The notes under the pieces were generated by a model. The model made no database searches, was not told the origin of the DNA, and saw nothing but the letters and a program-made list of their open reading frames with translations. Shown piece after piece: positions 1-7,731 of a DNA stretch of 64,000 nt. The stretch's first letter is position 1. Each line of letters begins with the position of its first letter. Source of the stretch: Alphaproteobacteria bacterium (lineage in GTDB: Bacteria; Pseudomonadota; Alphaproteobacteria; SHVZ01); assembly GCA_009694025.1 (NCBI GenBank), contig SHVZ01000005.1, forward strand, positions 1 through 64,000, written 5' to 3'. Position numbers and translations under genes: made by a program.

Positions 1-141
1 TTGCTGAAAAACTCGGATCGAGAGCGACAATGAGGACGGATCGAATCAGAACGAGCGCAGTTTTAAATCGATCGTGCGTCGCAGCCTTCGTTCTTGAACC
101 AACATTGCTCACTGATAGGGTGCGAAACCCTTTTTCAGCAA
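1..141. repeat. Short element bounded by 11-bp inverted repeats (possible MITE or IS remnant)
   Basis: Bases 1-11 (TTGCTGAAAAA) are the exact reverse complement of bases 131-141 (TTTTTCAGCAA), enclosing about 119 bp with no credible gene. The rlmI stop codon follows within five bases. Perfect terminal repeats ending in TTTTTCAGCA resemble the ends of several insertion sequences, from memory. The left repeat begins at base 1, so it may extend beyond the window. Transposon origin is an inference; no transposase is present here. Confidence 0.4.
117..135 (+). terminator. Weak hairpin plus T-run
   Basis: AGGGT (117-121) pairs with ACCCT (127-131) around a five-base loop and is followed by T's. 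It could end a plus-strand transcript arriving from outside the window. The stem is only 5 bp and the T-run overlaps the right inverted repeat, so this is tentative. Confidence 0.25.
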
Positions 142-145
142 ACTG

Positions 146-1339
146 CTAGTCGAGCTGGAGCAGCACGCCCTTGAGATAAGCGGACTCCGGCAGCAGCGGG
201 TGGACCGGATGGTCGGCCGCGGCGCCGGCCTGGCGAAGGATGCGGCCGGAGCGCTGGGCGCGCCCGATACCTCGCGTGACTTCCGCCAGGAACGACGGCG
301 GATCGACGTTATGCGAGCACGACGCCGCGAACAGGAAGCCGCCGGGCTGGACCAGGCGCGCCGCCATATCGGCGAGCTTGCGGTAGCCCTTGAGGCCGGT
401 CACCAGATCCTTCTTCGACTTGACGAAGGCCGGGGGGTCGACAACGACGACATCGAAGCGCTCGCCGGCCCGGCCGAGACGGTCCAGCTCGCGGAAGGCT
501 TCGGCCTGGACGAAGCGGCAGCGCGGGCCGAGCCCGTTGAGGTCGGCGGCTCGCTTCGCGAGGTCGAGGGCGAGCTCGGAGCGGTCGACGATCACGGCCT
601 CGGCCGCCCCGGCGGCGGCGGCCTGGAGTCCGAACCCGCCGGTATGCGCATAGACGTCGAGGACCCGCCCGTCCCGGGCGAGGTCGGCGACGGCGCGCCG
701 GTTGTCGCGCTGGTCGAAGAACCATCCGGTCTTCTGCCCCTCGGTGACATCGGCGAGGAAGGCGACGCCGTTCTCCTCGAAGCGCACCGGCCCGTCGATC
801 TGGCCTTTGGCGATCCTGACGCCTTCGGCCAGGCCCTCGACCGTGCGCAGCGCGCTGTCGTTGCGGATGACGATCGCCGACGGCGCCATCGCCACGTCGA
901 TCGCCTGGACCAGGGCATCGGAGAGCTTGTCCATGCCGGCCGAATTGATCTGAGCGACGATCACCTCGCCGAAGCGATCGATCACCGTCCCTGGCAGTCC
1001 ATCGGCCTCTGCATGGGCGAGCCGGTAGTGGGGCTTGTCGAAGAGCCGCTGGCGCAGCGCCAATGCCCGGTCGATCCGCCGGCCGAGCCAGGCGGCATCG
1101 ATGACGGCGTCGGGATCTCGATCGACCAGCCGGCCGGCAATCAGCGAGTGGGCATCGAAAAAGCCGGTGCCGAGCGGCCGCGCGTCATGGCTGAGGAAGC
1201 GCGCGACCGTGCCGCGCGGCAACGCCCGAACCTCCGCCGTCATCTCGATCTCGTTCGAGTAGATCCACGGATGGCCCTCGAGCGCGCGCTTGTGGCGGCC
1301 GGGCGACAGGCGGATATCGGGGCATAGGGGGAGCGCCAT
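146..1339 (-). CDS. rlmI: RlmI-like class I SAM-dependent rRNA methyltransferase
   Basis: This 397-residue protein is a probable 23S rRNA m5C methyltransferase (C1962 in E. coli). It has an N-terminal PUA RNA-binding domain (about 1-80), a linker domain and a C-terminal Rossmann methyltransferase. Visible motifs are GQKTGWFFDQRDNR at 201-214, the SAM-binding VLDVYAHTGGFG at 226-237, DPPAF at 301-305 and CSHNV at 341-345, whose Cys is the likely catalytic one. Length fits the family. It starts at an ATG and is transcribed away from the PilZ gene, with a 68-bp divergent gap. The exact target base is inferred from the family. Confidence 0.9.
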   Translation of the reverse strand: MALPLCPDIRLSPGRHKRALEGHPWIYSNEIEMTAEVRALPRGTVARFLSHDARPLGTGFFDAHSLIAGRLVDRDPDAVIDAAWLGRRIDRALALRQRLFDKPHYRLAHAEADGLPGTVIDRFGEVIVAQINSAGMDKLSDALVQAIDVAMAPSAIVIRNDSALRTVEGLAEGVRIAKGQIDGPVRFEENGVAFLADVTEGQKTGWFFDQRDNRRAVADLARDGRVLDVYAHTGGFGLQAAAAGAAEAVIVDRSELALDLAKRAADLNGLGPRCRFVQAEAFRELDRLGRAGERFDVVVVDPPAFVKSKKDLVTGLKGYRKLADMAARLVQPGGFLFAASCSHNVDPPSFLAEVTRGIGRAQRSGRILRQAGAAADHPVHPLLPESAYLKGVLLQLD

Positions 1340-1407
1340 GGGCCAGCCTTCTATAGGCGGCCGGGTCGCTTTCGGCTAGAGTGTGCAGCCATGAAAGCAT
1401 TGACCGA

Positions 1408-2061
1408 ATGAGCGACAAAGAAGACCAGCTGCGACGCGACGCGGCCGCGATGGCCGAAGCCATCGACCGCGACCTTCACGGCACGTTCCAGCCGATCACG
1501 GAGCATGCCGAGCGCGTTCGCGACATGGCGCAGGAGCTGACGCAGGTTGCCGACCAGGCAAGCCAACGCGCCGAGGCGCTGCGTGACGCCGGCGATGCCG
1601 TGGACCGCGGCTCGGTGGCCGAGCTGGGTGCGATGGCGGAGATCCTCCGCGGCCTTTCCAGCGAGCTCCACGTCTTGGCGCAGCGCTCGGTTCAGGATCT
1701 GGAGCACCTGAAAGGCCACCTGGTCCAGACCGTCCGCGCGACTGCGCTCGGCAATCGCCGCCGCTATGAGCGTTTCGAGGTCAAACTGCCGGCCGAGGCG
1801 ACCTTCTCCGGACGGAGCGAGCCGGCGCGGGTGGTCAACCTTTCGCTCGGCGGCGCCAAGATGGACCTGGCGATCAATCGTGCCGTCGGGACTGTGGGGG
1901 CGCTCCGCTTCTCCGGCCTGACCCACGAGCTCACGGGCGAGGTGGTGAGGGTGACCGAGGACGGAACCCAGCTTCGCTTCACCATCGGCGACGCGGCTGC
2001 CGATGAGTTGCGTCGTTTCCTCGAGCAAGTCAGTTCGACCAAGCCCGAACACCCCCATTGA
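1408..2061 (+). CDS. PilZ-domain protein with N-terminal coiled coil
   Basis: The first 110 or so residues are charged, heptad-like helices (for example AERVRDMAQELTQVADQ), resembling a chemoreceptor-style coiled coil. Residues about 117-210 form a PilZ domain, which binds cyclic di-GMP in characterised members. Both ligand motifs are present: RxxxR at R118-R122 and NxSxxG at N144-S146-G149. ATG at 1408 (MSDKEDQ) was chosen; a GTG at 1381 would add nine residues. There is no signal peptide or membrane segment, so it is probably cytosolic. The output of c-di-GMP binding (motility, polysaccharide, a chemosensory partner) cannot be read from the sequence. Confidence 0.82.
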   Translation: MSDKEDQLRRDAAAMAEAIDRDLHGTFQPITEHAERVRDMAQELTQVADQASQRAEALRDAGDAVDRGSVAELGAMAEILRGLSSELHVLAQRSVQDLEHLKGHLVQTVRATALGNRRRYERFEVKLPAEATFSGRSEPARVVNLSLGGAKMDLAINRAVGTVGALRFSGLTHELTGEVVRVTEDGTQLRFTIGDAAADELRRFLEQVSSTKPEHPH

Positions 2062-2184
2062 TGCGGTGGGCGGCGTTCGTCCTCATGGCGGACGCAGCCG
2101 ATTGCTTCCGCCCGCCAAAGGGGATGCCGCCGGTGCTCGGGGACATCGCCGGCTTCCTCAAAGCAAGGTCGTGAGGCCCAGGAC

Positions 2185-3132
2185 ATGACCGCTCACCACC
2201 ACGGTCATACGCTGCACCGCCATCAAGGACACCTCGGCTGGAACAACGCCTTCCCGCCGGTGCTGACCGTCGCCCCCGGCGAGACCATCACTTTCGAGGT
2301 GGCCGAGGCCTCCGGTGGCCAGCTTTCGCCCTCCTCGGTTCTGGCGGACGTCACGCGGATGGATTTCGGCAAGGTCAACCCGGTGACCGGGCCGGTGCTG
2401 GTCGACGGGGCTAAGCCGGGGGACGCGCTCAAGGTGACGCTCATCTCCTTCCGCCCGTCCGGGTGGGGCTGGACCGCAAATATCCCGGGATTCGGGCTCC
2501 TTGCCGACGAGTTCAAGGACCCGGCGCTGCACCTCTGGAAATACGATGCCTCCGGACTCACCCCGGCGCTTTTCGGTCCGGGCGCGCGCGTGCCGCTCAA
2601 GCCCTTTGCCGGCACGATCGGTGTCGCCCCGGCCGAATCCGGTCTGCACTCGATCGTCCCGCCGCGTCCCGTCGGCGGCAACATGGACATCCGGGACATG
2701 GCGGCGGGGACGGAGCTCTACCTGCCGGTCGCGGTATCCGGTGCCCTCTTCTCGGTCGGCGACACCCACGCCGCCCAGGGCGACGGCGAAGTCTGCGGCA
2801 CCGCCATCGAGAGTCCGATGGAGGTGACGCTGAGGCTCGACCTCGTGCGCGGGGCCAATCTGGCGATGCCGCGCTTCACCACACCAGGCCCGGTCTCGCG
2901 CCACCTCGACGGCGCCGGCTACGAGGTCACCACCGGCATCGGCCCGGACTTGATGACCGGGGCCCGTGTCGCCGTCCGGACGATGGTCGATCTCCTGTCG
3001 AAGAAGACCGGCATGTCGGCGGTCGACGCCTACATGCTCTGCAGCGTCTGCGCCGATCTCCGCATCAGCGAAATCGTCGACCAGCCGAACTGGGTGGTCT
3101 CGCTCTACTTCCCGCGCATCGTGCTGGCTTAA
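2185..3132 (+). CDS. Acetamidase/formamidase family protein
   Basis: A 315-residue member of the FmdA/AmdA family, which hydrolyses short aliphatic amides such as formamide or acetamide to the acid and ammonia. Family hallmarks are the GDTHAAQGDGEVCGT segment (about 192-206) and the C-terminal block around YMLCSVCADLRISE and PNWVVSLYFPR. The N-terminus is His-rich (TAHHHGHTLHRHQGH). The gene stands alone between the PilZ gene and a convergent glutathione transferase, with no amide transporter or regulator nearby to fix the substrate. Length is typical for the short form of the family. Confidence 0.85.
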   Translation: MTAHHHGHTLHRHQGHLGWNNAFPPVLTVAPGETITFEVAEASGGQLSPSSVLADVTRMDFGKVNPVTGPVLVDGAKPGDALKVTLISFRPSGWGWTANIPGFGLLADEFKDPALHLWKYDASGLTPALFGPGARVPLKPFAGTIGVAPAESGLHSIVPPRPVGGNMDIRDMAAGTELYLPVAVSGALFSVGDTHAAQGDGEVCGTAIESPMEVTLRLDLVRGANLAMPRFTTPGPVSRHLDGAGYEVTTGIGPDLMTGARVAVRTMVDLLSKKTGMSAVDAYMLCSVCADLRISEIVDQPNWVVSLYFPRIVLA

Positions 3133-3145
3133 GACGGCAGCGGCG

Positions 3146-3796
3146 CTACAGCTCGGACTTCTCGATCACCCAGGGTTCGCGCCGGGCGCCCTCGATCCAG
3201 GCGGCCATCGCCGGATCGGCCCACATCGTGTTGACATAGGCCTTGGTGTCGGCGTCGAGCTCGACCTGATAGGTCACAAAGCGCGACACGACCGGCGCAA
3301 ACATGGCATCGGCGATGGAGAAGCCGCCGAAGAGATAGGGGCCGCTCGTCCCGAATCGGGCGCGGCAGTCCCGCCAAATCGCCGAGATGCGGTTGACGTC
3401 CTCTTGCACGCCCGGTGCCCGGCCCTTGCCCGGCAAGTTGCCGCGGACGTTCATCGGCATATTGGTGCGGAGCGCCGAGAAGCCGGCATGCATCTCCGCC
3501 GAAACCGAGCGGGCAATGGCGCGGGCCGATGGGTCCTGCGGCCACAACCTGGCGTCGGGGAAGCGTTCGGCCAGATATTCGCAGATCGCGAGCGACTCCC
3601 AGACCGTCAACTCGTCGTCCTTCAGGGTCGGCACGAAGCCGCTCGGTGAGTGCTTGAAGATCTCCGCCCGCGTCTCCGGGCGGTCGAGCGGTATGACGAT
3701 CTCCTCGAAGGCGATACCGGTCTTCTTCAAGGCGAGCCACGGCCGCATCGACCAGGAGGAGTAGTTCTTGTTGCCGACGACCAGGGTGAGGGGCAT
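3146..3796 (-). CDS. Glutathione S-transferase family protein
   Basis: A 216-residue cytosolic GST. The thioredoxin-like N-terminal domain carries NYSSWSMRPW near residue 12 (serine-type active site, zeta/YfcF-like) and the glutathione-binding VWESLAICEYLAE (about 68-80). An all-helical domain follows. ATG at 3796 (MPLTLVVGNKNY) was chosen because the fold begins there; upstream in-frame codons give non-family residues. It converges with the formamidase gene, with only 13 bp between stops. The physiological electrophile is unknown; maleylacetoacetate isomerase-type activity is a possible alternative. Confidence 0.85.
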   Translation of the reverse strand: MPLTLVVGNKNYSSWSMRPWLALKKTGIAFEEIVIPLDRPETRAEIFKHSPSGFVPTLKDDELTVWESLAICEYLAERFPDARLWPQDPSARAIARSVSAEMHAGFSALRTNMPMNVRGNLPGKGRAPGVQEDVNRISAIWRDCRARFGTSGPYLFGGFSIADAMFAPVVSRFVTYQVELDADTKAYVNTMWADPAMAAWIEGARREPWVIEKSEL

Positions 3797-3918
3797 GGAA
3801 CGTGTCCGTGCTATGGGCTGTTGATCCCGGTAGTTAACCTTCGGATCGGCCCCGTGCAACCGGCAGGAGATTCCTCGCGCCCTGGCATCGGACGTGGCAT
3901 TGCCGTAACCCTATCGGC

Positions 3919-4098
3919 ATGACCCCCTCGGTCCCTTCGCCCTGCATCGGGCTTTGCGTCCTCGATCCGGAGTCCGGTTGCTGCAAGGGCTGTTTTCGCA
4001 CAATCGAGGAGATCGGCGCCTGGATCGGCCTCGACGACGGCGGGCGCCGCCAGATCCTCCGTCGCGTGGCCGAGCGGCGGAGTGCCGCCGTTGGCTGA
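3919..4098 (+). CDS. DUF1289 small cysteine-rich protein
   Basis: A 59-residue protein, MTPSVPSPCIGLCVLDPESG onwards, matching the DUF1289 pattern: C9-I-G-L-C13-V-L-D, then C21-C22-x-G-C25-x-R-T-I-E-E-I and a tryptophan (GAWI). The four or five conserved cysteines suggest a metal or Fe-S site, as is usually proposed for the family; no function is proven. Such genes are common in proteobacteria. It diverges from the GST gene with about 120 bp between start codons. The gene is easily missed because it is under 60 codons. Confidence 0.8.
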   Translation: MTPSVPSPCIGLCVLDPESGCCKGCFRTIEEIGAWIGLDDGGRRQILRRVAERRSAAVG

Positions 4099-4583
4099 TC
4101 GGCTTTCGGAACGGCTTTCCGGGCGACGCTTCCTCCTCGCCGGGCAGGCGGCGTCGCAGGCCGATGCCGGCAACGCCGTGACGGCGCGGCCGAGCGCGAA
4201 TCGGTGCTCCGAGTTGTCAAGCTCGTCGTCCGGGCCCGCCGACCCGGCACCGCCAGCCGCCGGCGGCATCGGAGCGGTCACGCTTCCGCTCGCCCCCCAG
4301 GCCAACGCGGGCCTGCCGGTGTTGCGGAACGTTCCCGTCGTCCGGGCCCTTCAGGGGCGACGAGATGGCGGGCTGCGCCATCGTCCCCCGGCACGCCGGC
4401 GTCCGCACCGTGGGCGTCGCCGCCGCCGTCGATGTCGCAGCGATTGCGGCGATGACCGAAGCGCTGTAGGTCTTTGAGACAGTTTTTTGCACGGACGGTG
4501 GAATTTGTTCTTGCATCGGGGGGGGACTTGCCCCAAATACCGCCCTCGTTTTCCTAGGGTCCACTCTTAGTTTGGAGGGTCCG
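4099..4583. other. 485-bp stretch without a confident gene
   Basis: No reading frame here looks like a known family. One plus-strand frame ends at a TAG at 4467-4469 (preceded by VDVAAIAAMTEAL) just before a hairpin and T-run, and a different frame reads through from an ATG at 4082. Together they could be a decayed or frameshifted small gene behind DUF1289, but neither half is recognisable. The last 100 bp lead into speD and contain two direct copies of AGGGTCC (4556-4562 and 4577-4583). Confidence 0.4.
4464..4488 (+). terminator. Weak terminator-like hairpin with T6
   Basis: CTG (4464-4466) and TCT (4471-4473) pair with AGA (4477-4479) and CAG (4480-4482), with a four-base bulge, followed by TTTTTT at 4483-4488. 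The stem is poor. Its position right after a stop codon in the undefined region makes it worth recording. Confidence 0.3.
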
Positions 4584-5084
4584 ATGGCCAAGTCCATCGC
4601 TCTTGCCAAAGTGGGGATGGACTCGGGGACCCGCGCCAGCGAGGCAATGCCGAACAGCCGGGCGACCGAGACCAAGAACCGCCTTTCGGTCGCAGCCACG
4701 CGGACTGCCGAACAGCTCGACCATTTCGTTACCCAGGATGGGCTGACCTTCGCCGGCACCCACCTGATCCTCGACCTTTGGGGCTGCACCGGCCTCGACG
4801 ACGAGGCGTTGATCGACCGCGCGCTCCGGAAGGCCGTCGAGGTCTCCGGTGCGACGCTGCTGCACATCCACCTGCACCGCTTCCACCCCTCGGGTGGGAT
4901 CTCGGGCGTGGCCGTGCTGGCGGAGTCGCACATCTCCATCCACACTTGGCCCGAGCGCGGCTACGCCGCCCTCGACCTGTTCATGTGCGGCGATGCCAAG
5001 CCGCACAGGGCGGTGCCGGTACTGAAGGACGCCTTCAAGCCGACCAATGTGACGCTCGGGGACCACAAGCGAGGCATGGTCTGA
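4584..5084 (+). CDS. speD: S-adenosylmethionine decarboxylase proenzyme (prokaryotic SpeH type)
   Basis: This pyruvoyl enzyme decarboxylates SAM to give the aminopropyl donor for spermidine. The self-processing site ESHISIHTWPE lies at 114-124, with cleavage expected between E114 and S115 so that S115 becomes the pyruvoyl group. LHIHLHRFHPSGG and DLFMCGDAKPHRAV are family features. At 166 residues it carries about 40 extra N-terminal residues compared with the usual 120-130 of this class. A strong GGAGG five bases before ATG 4584 supports the start. speE follows with a 1-bp stop/start overlap, so the two are translationally coupled. Confidence 0.95.
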   Translation: MAKSIALAKVGMDSGTRASEAMPNSRATETKNRLSVAATRTAEQLDHFVTQDGLTFAGTHLILDLWGCTGLDDEALIDRALRKAVEVSGATLLHIHLHRFHPSGGISGVAVLAESHISIHTWPERGYAALDLFMCGDAKPHRAVPVLKDAFKPTNVTLGDHKRGMV

Positions 5085-5926
5085 TGGAGTGGTTCAACGA
5101 GACCCTCTATCCGAACATCGGGCAACGCTTCCAGGTCACCAAAGTCGTCTTCCGCGAAAAGACCGAGCATCAGGATCTCATCATCTTCGAGACCCCGATG
5201 CTCGGGCGCGTACTCGCGCTCGACGGCGTCATCCAGGTGACCGAAGGCGATGAGTACGTCTATCACGAGATGCTGACCCACGTGCCGCTGACCGCCCACG
5301 GGCGCGCGAAGCGCATGCTGATCGTCGGCGGTGGCGACGGCGGCATCGCCCGCGAGGCCTTGAAGCATCCTCTCGAGCGCGTGGTCATGGTCGAGATCGA
5401 CCGGGCCGTGGTCGACCTCTGCACCAAGTACATGCCGGGCGTCTCCGGCAGCGCCTTCAGCGACAAGCGCCTCGACCTGGTGATCGCCGACGGCTGCCAG
5501 TACATGGCGGAGACCACTGAGCGCTTCGACGTCATCGTCGTCGATTCGACCGACCCCCAGGGACCCGGCGAGGTGCTGTTCACCGAGAGCTTCTATCGCG
5601 ACTGCAAGCGGGCCCTGGCGCCCGGCGGCGTGCTTTGCGTCCAGGACGGCGTGCCCTTCCTGCAGCCCGACGAGCTGGTGATGGTCAACGGCCGGCTGAA
5701 GAAGATCTTCGCCGACGCTTATGCCTATGTGGCGGCGATCCCGACCTACTACGGCGGGCTGATGGCGTTGGGCTGGGCGACCGACGACAAGGGGCTCCGC
5801 CGGACCAAGGTCGAAGTCCTCGCCGAGCGCTTCGCCGAGCTTGCGATCAAGACAAAATACTACACACCGGATGTGCACGCCGGCGCCTTCCATCCGCCCC
5901 GGTTCATTGCCGACAAGCTCGCCTGA
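5084..5926 (+). CDS. speE: Spermidine synthase
   Basis: This 280-residue polyamine aminopropyltransferase makes spermidine from putrescine and decarboxylated SAM, releasing methylthioadenosine. Motifs are EYVYHEML at 57-64, the nucleotide-binding GGGDGG at 82-87, the acidic VMVEID around E104, and DSTDP at 154-158 with the catalytic aspartates. YYGGLMALGWA lies in the C-terminal half. Its ATG shares the A of the speD stop TGA. The by-product is the substrate of the MtnP phosphorylase encoded at 10.45 kb in the same window. Confidence 0.95.
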   Translation: MEWFNETLYPNIGQRFQVTKVVFREKTEHQDLIIFETPMLGRVLALDGVIQVTEGDEYVYHEMLTHVPLTAHGRAKRMLIVGGGDGGIAREALKHPLERVVMVEIDRAVVDLCTKYMPGVSGSAFSDKRLDLVIADGCQYMAETTERFDVIVVDSTDPQGPGEVLFTESFYRDCKRALAPGGVLCVQDGVPFLQPDELVMVNGRLKKIFADAYAYVAAIPTYYGGLMALGWATDDKGLRRTKVEVLAERFAELAIKTKYYTPDVHAGAFHPPRFIADKLA

Positions 5927-5968
5927 CCGGCGGTACTGACAAAAAACCTCAAATGCCGCGTAAGTCCG

Positions 5969-5984
5969 TGTGATCTTGGTCACA
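5969..5984. promoter_or_regulatory. Perfect CRP-type palindrome TGTGA-N6-TCACA
   Basis: The 16-mer TGTGATCTTGGTCACA matches the classical CRP/FNR-superfamily consensus in both half-sites. It lies about 100 bp upstream of the small gene at 6084 and 42 bp past the speE stop, in a comparatively AT-rich pocket. Activation of the small gene by a cAMP-CRP-like regulator is the simplest inference. Confidence 0.55.
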
Positions 5985-6045
5985 GCGGGAGATTGTTAAC
6001 GCTGATAAGAATTTCCCAACCTCTCGGTCTTATGGTAGATCAAGA

Positions 6046-6061
6046 GCGGTTGCAGAACCGC
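6046..6061 (+). promoter_or_regulatory. 5'-UTR hairpin before the small gene
   Basis: GCGGTT (6046-6051) pairs perfectly with AACCGC (6056-6061) across a 4-base loop, 22 bases before the start codon and just ahead of the GGAAGGAGA ribosome-binding site. It could stabilise the leader or modulate translation. No known riboswitch class is recognised. Confidence 0.35.
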
Positions 6062-6083
6062 AACCCACTGGGAAGGAGAATCC

Positions 6084-6266
6084 ATGCCCTCCGCTATCGG
6101 TTCGTCGGGCGACGTCACGTCCCTCGGGATCATCGGCCTCAAAGCCGCGCAGAAATCCCAGGCGACACAGGCCCAGGTCGTCCTCCAGGCCGCAGAAAAC
6201 GCCAAACAAATCGCGCAGTCAGCCCCGTCCAACGGTCGCGGGCAGATCGTCAATACGTCCGCGTAG
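6084..6266 (+). CDS. Small hypothetical protein, weakly YjfB-like
   Basis: A 60-residue protein (starts MPSAIGSSGDVTSLGIIGLK). A helical, Ala/Gln-rich middle (KAAQKSQATQAQVVLQAAEN) is followed by a polar tail ending GQIVNTSA. The layout resembles small YjfB-type putative motility proteins, but the similarity is from memory and weak. The gene is well framed: strong GGAAGGAGA ribosome-binding site, a CRP-like palindrome upstream and a strong intrinsic terminator downstream. It therefore looks like a real, individually regulated gene. There is no signal peptide and no cysteine. Function unknown. Confidence 0.65.
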   Translation: MPSAIGSSGDVTSLGIIGLKAAQKSQATQAQVVLQAAENAKQIAQSAPSNGRGQIVNTSA

Positions 6267-6300
6267 CTGCGCCTGACGGCTCCCTGTCGGAGTCGACGCT

Positions 6301-6340
6301 CGCCCCCGCTTCCGACCCGGAAGCGGGGGCGTTGTTTTTT
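6301..6340 (+). terminator. Strong intrinsic terminator
   Basis: A 13-bp perfect stem (CGCCCCCGCTTCC at 6301-6313 with its complement at 6319-6331), a five-base loop and a TTGTTTTTT tract. It ends the transcript of the 60-residue gene. The opposite strand has no T-run on its exit side, so it should act mainly on plus-strand transcription and insulate hemF. Confidence 0.9.
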
Positions 6341-6354
6341 CGAGCCGGCCCCGG

Positions 6355-7194
6355 CTAGGGCCAGGCCACCTCCGGCGGCAGCGACATCAAGATCGCCTCG
6401 GTGTTGCCCCCGGTCTTGAGCCCGAACAGCGTCCCCCGGTCGTAGAGCAGGTTGAACTCGACGTAGCGCCCGCGCTTGACCAGCAGGGCGCGCCGCTGCT
6501 CCTCGGTCCACGGCCGGTCCATGTGCCGGCGCACCAGCTCAGGGTAGACCTCGAGGAAGGCCAGGCCGACGTCGCGGGTGAAGGCGAAATCCCGCTCGAA
6601 ATCGGCGTCCAGCGTGTCGAAGAAGATGCCGCCGACCCCACGCGCCTCGCCCCGGTGGGGAAGGTGGAAGTAGCGGTCGCACCATTCCTTGAAGCGCGGG
6701 TAGTAGCCGCCGTCGTGGCGGTCGCAGGCGCCTTTCAGCGCGCCGTGGAAGCGCTCGGTATCAGCGCCGTCCGGAAATGTCGGCGTCATGTCGGCGCCGC
6801 CGCCGAACCACGCCTTGGTGGTGACGATGTGGCGGGTGTTCATGTGGGCGGCCGGCACCAGCGGCGAGCGCATGTGGGCGACCAGAGAGACGCCGGACGC
6901 CCAGAACCGCGGATCCTCGGCCGCGCCGGGGATCGACTTGGCGAACTCCGGCTGAAACTCGCCATGCACCGTCGAGACGTTGACGCCGACCTTCTCGAAG
7001 ACGCGGCCCTTCATCATCGCGATGACGCCGCCGCCGCCGCCCGGCCGAGACCAGGCCCGGCGCTCGAAACGGCCCGGAGCAAGGTCCCGGAGGGCGCCCT
7101 GATAGTCGTCCTCGATCGCCTCGAAGGCGGCGCAGAGGCGGTCGCGCAGCTCCTCGAACCAGGCCGCGGCCTTGGCCTTCCTCGCCTCGCTCAC
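6355..7194 (-). CDS. hemF: Oxygen-dependent coproporphyrinogen III oxidase
   Basis: HemF converts coproporphyrinogen III to protoporphyrinogen IX with O2, a late step of heme synthesis, and supplies heme to the bc1 and aa3 complexes encoded nearby. The protein is 279 residues. Signatures are [19 protein letters not shown] (62-80), HMNTR (117-121) and [10 protein letters not shown] (129-138), then [18 protein letters not shown] near the C-terminus. I chose a GTG start at 7194 ([10 protein letters not shown]), because it overlaps the trmL stop as GTGA, giving translational coupling downstream of trmL. The frame stays open further upstream, but only as a shadow of trmL. Confidence 0.93.
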   Translation of the reverse strand: MSEARKAKAAAWFEELRDRLCAAFEAIEDDYQGALRDLAPGRFERRAWSRPGGGGGVIAMMKGRVFEKVGVNVSTVHGEFQPEFAKSIPGAAEDPRFWASGVSLVAHMRSPLVPAAHMNTRHIVTTKAWFGGGADMTPTFPDGADTERFHGALKGACDRHDGGYYPRFKEWCDRYFHLPHRGEARGVGGIFFDTLDADFERDFAFTRDVGLAFLEVYPELVRRHMDRPWTEEQRRALLVKRGRYVEFNLLYDRGTLFGLKTGGNTEAILMSLPPEVAWP

Positions 7195-7649
7195 GCCGCC
7201 TCCGGGAAGCCGTTGGTCTGGCGTAAGGCCTCGCCTAGAACCAGGGCGGCCGCAAGGGCGACGTTGAGAGAGCGAAGCCCCGCCCGCATCGGTACCCTCA
7301 CCTCGCCGTCGCAGGCGGCTCGCACCTCGGCCGGCACGCCCACGGTCTCGCGCCCAAGGAGGAGGGCGTCGTCGGCCCGGAACGCGAAGTCGAGGTGCCG
7401 GGTCTCGGCCGCGGTCGAGAGCAGGACGAGGCGCCCCGGCGGCCGGCCGGCCCGGTAGCCCCCCCAGGAGACGTGGCGGGTGAGATCGGCCCGGGCGAGG
7501 TAGTCGAGCGCGGCGCGGGCGAGACGGCGGTCGTCGATCAGAAAGCCAGCCGGCTCGATCAGGTCGACCGGCACCCCGAGGCAGGCCCCGAGCCTGAGGA
7601 GCGCACCAGCATTCTGCGGGATGTCCGGTTGGAAGAGGGCAAGGCGCAT
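7191..7649 (-). CDS. trmL: tRNA (cytidine(34)-2'-O)-methyltransferase TrmL
   Basis: A 152-residue SPOUT methyltransferase that 2'-O-methylates the wobble base of tRNA-Leu in E. coli. It shows IPQNAG (10-15), GRETVGVP (99-106) and the trefoil-knot block [19 protein letters not shown] (126-144). ATG at 7649 begins [12 protein letters not shown], the usual N-terminus; an upstream ATG at 7694 would add 15 unsupported residues. It is the first gene of a two-gene unit with hemF (4-bp GTGA overlap). Confidence 0.9.
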   Translation of the reverse strand: MRLALFQPDIPQNAGALLRLGACLGVPVDLIEPAGFLIDDRRLARAALDYLARADLTRHVSWGGYRAGRPPGRLVLLSTAAETRHLDFAFRADDALLLGRETVGVPAEVRAACDGEVRVPMRAGLRSLNVALAAALVLGEALRQTNGFPEAA

Positions 7650-7679
7650 GCTGCGACAAAAACGCGCCGCCGCTCGTCT

Positions 7680-7707
7680 TTGCAAGTCTTTCAAAATGCT
7701 CTATACG
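7680..7707 (+). promoter_or_regulatory. Possible sigma70-like promoter for petABC
   Basis: TTGCAA (7680-7685) and TATACG (7702-7707) are spaced by 16 bp in an AT-richer pocket between trmL and petA. Each box matches 4 of 6 consensus positions. Initiation near 7714 would leave a leader of about 115 bases. Tentative. Confidence 0.3.
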
Positions 7708-7731
7708 CGCCTCGTTCGCTGTGGGCGCGAT

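Noticed and set aside
200-1327. 375-codon open frame on the plus strand opposite rlmI
   Set aside because: It is the antisense of a well-recognised methyltransferase; its residues (Glu/Arg/Gly/Asp-rich) match no family and reflect high-GC codon bias.
4217-4945. 242-codon minus-strand frame overlapping speD
   Set aside because: Most of it is antisense to speD; the part outside speD has no motif or convincing start.
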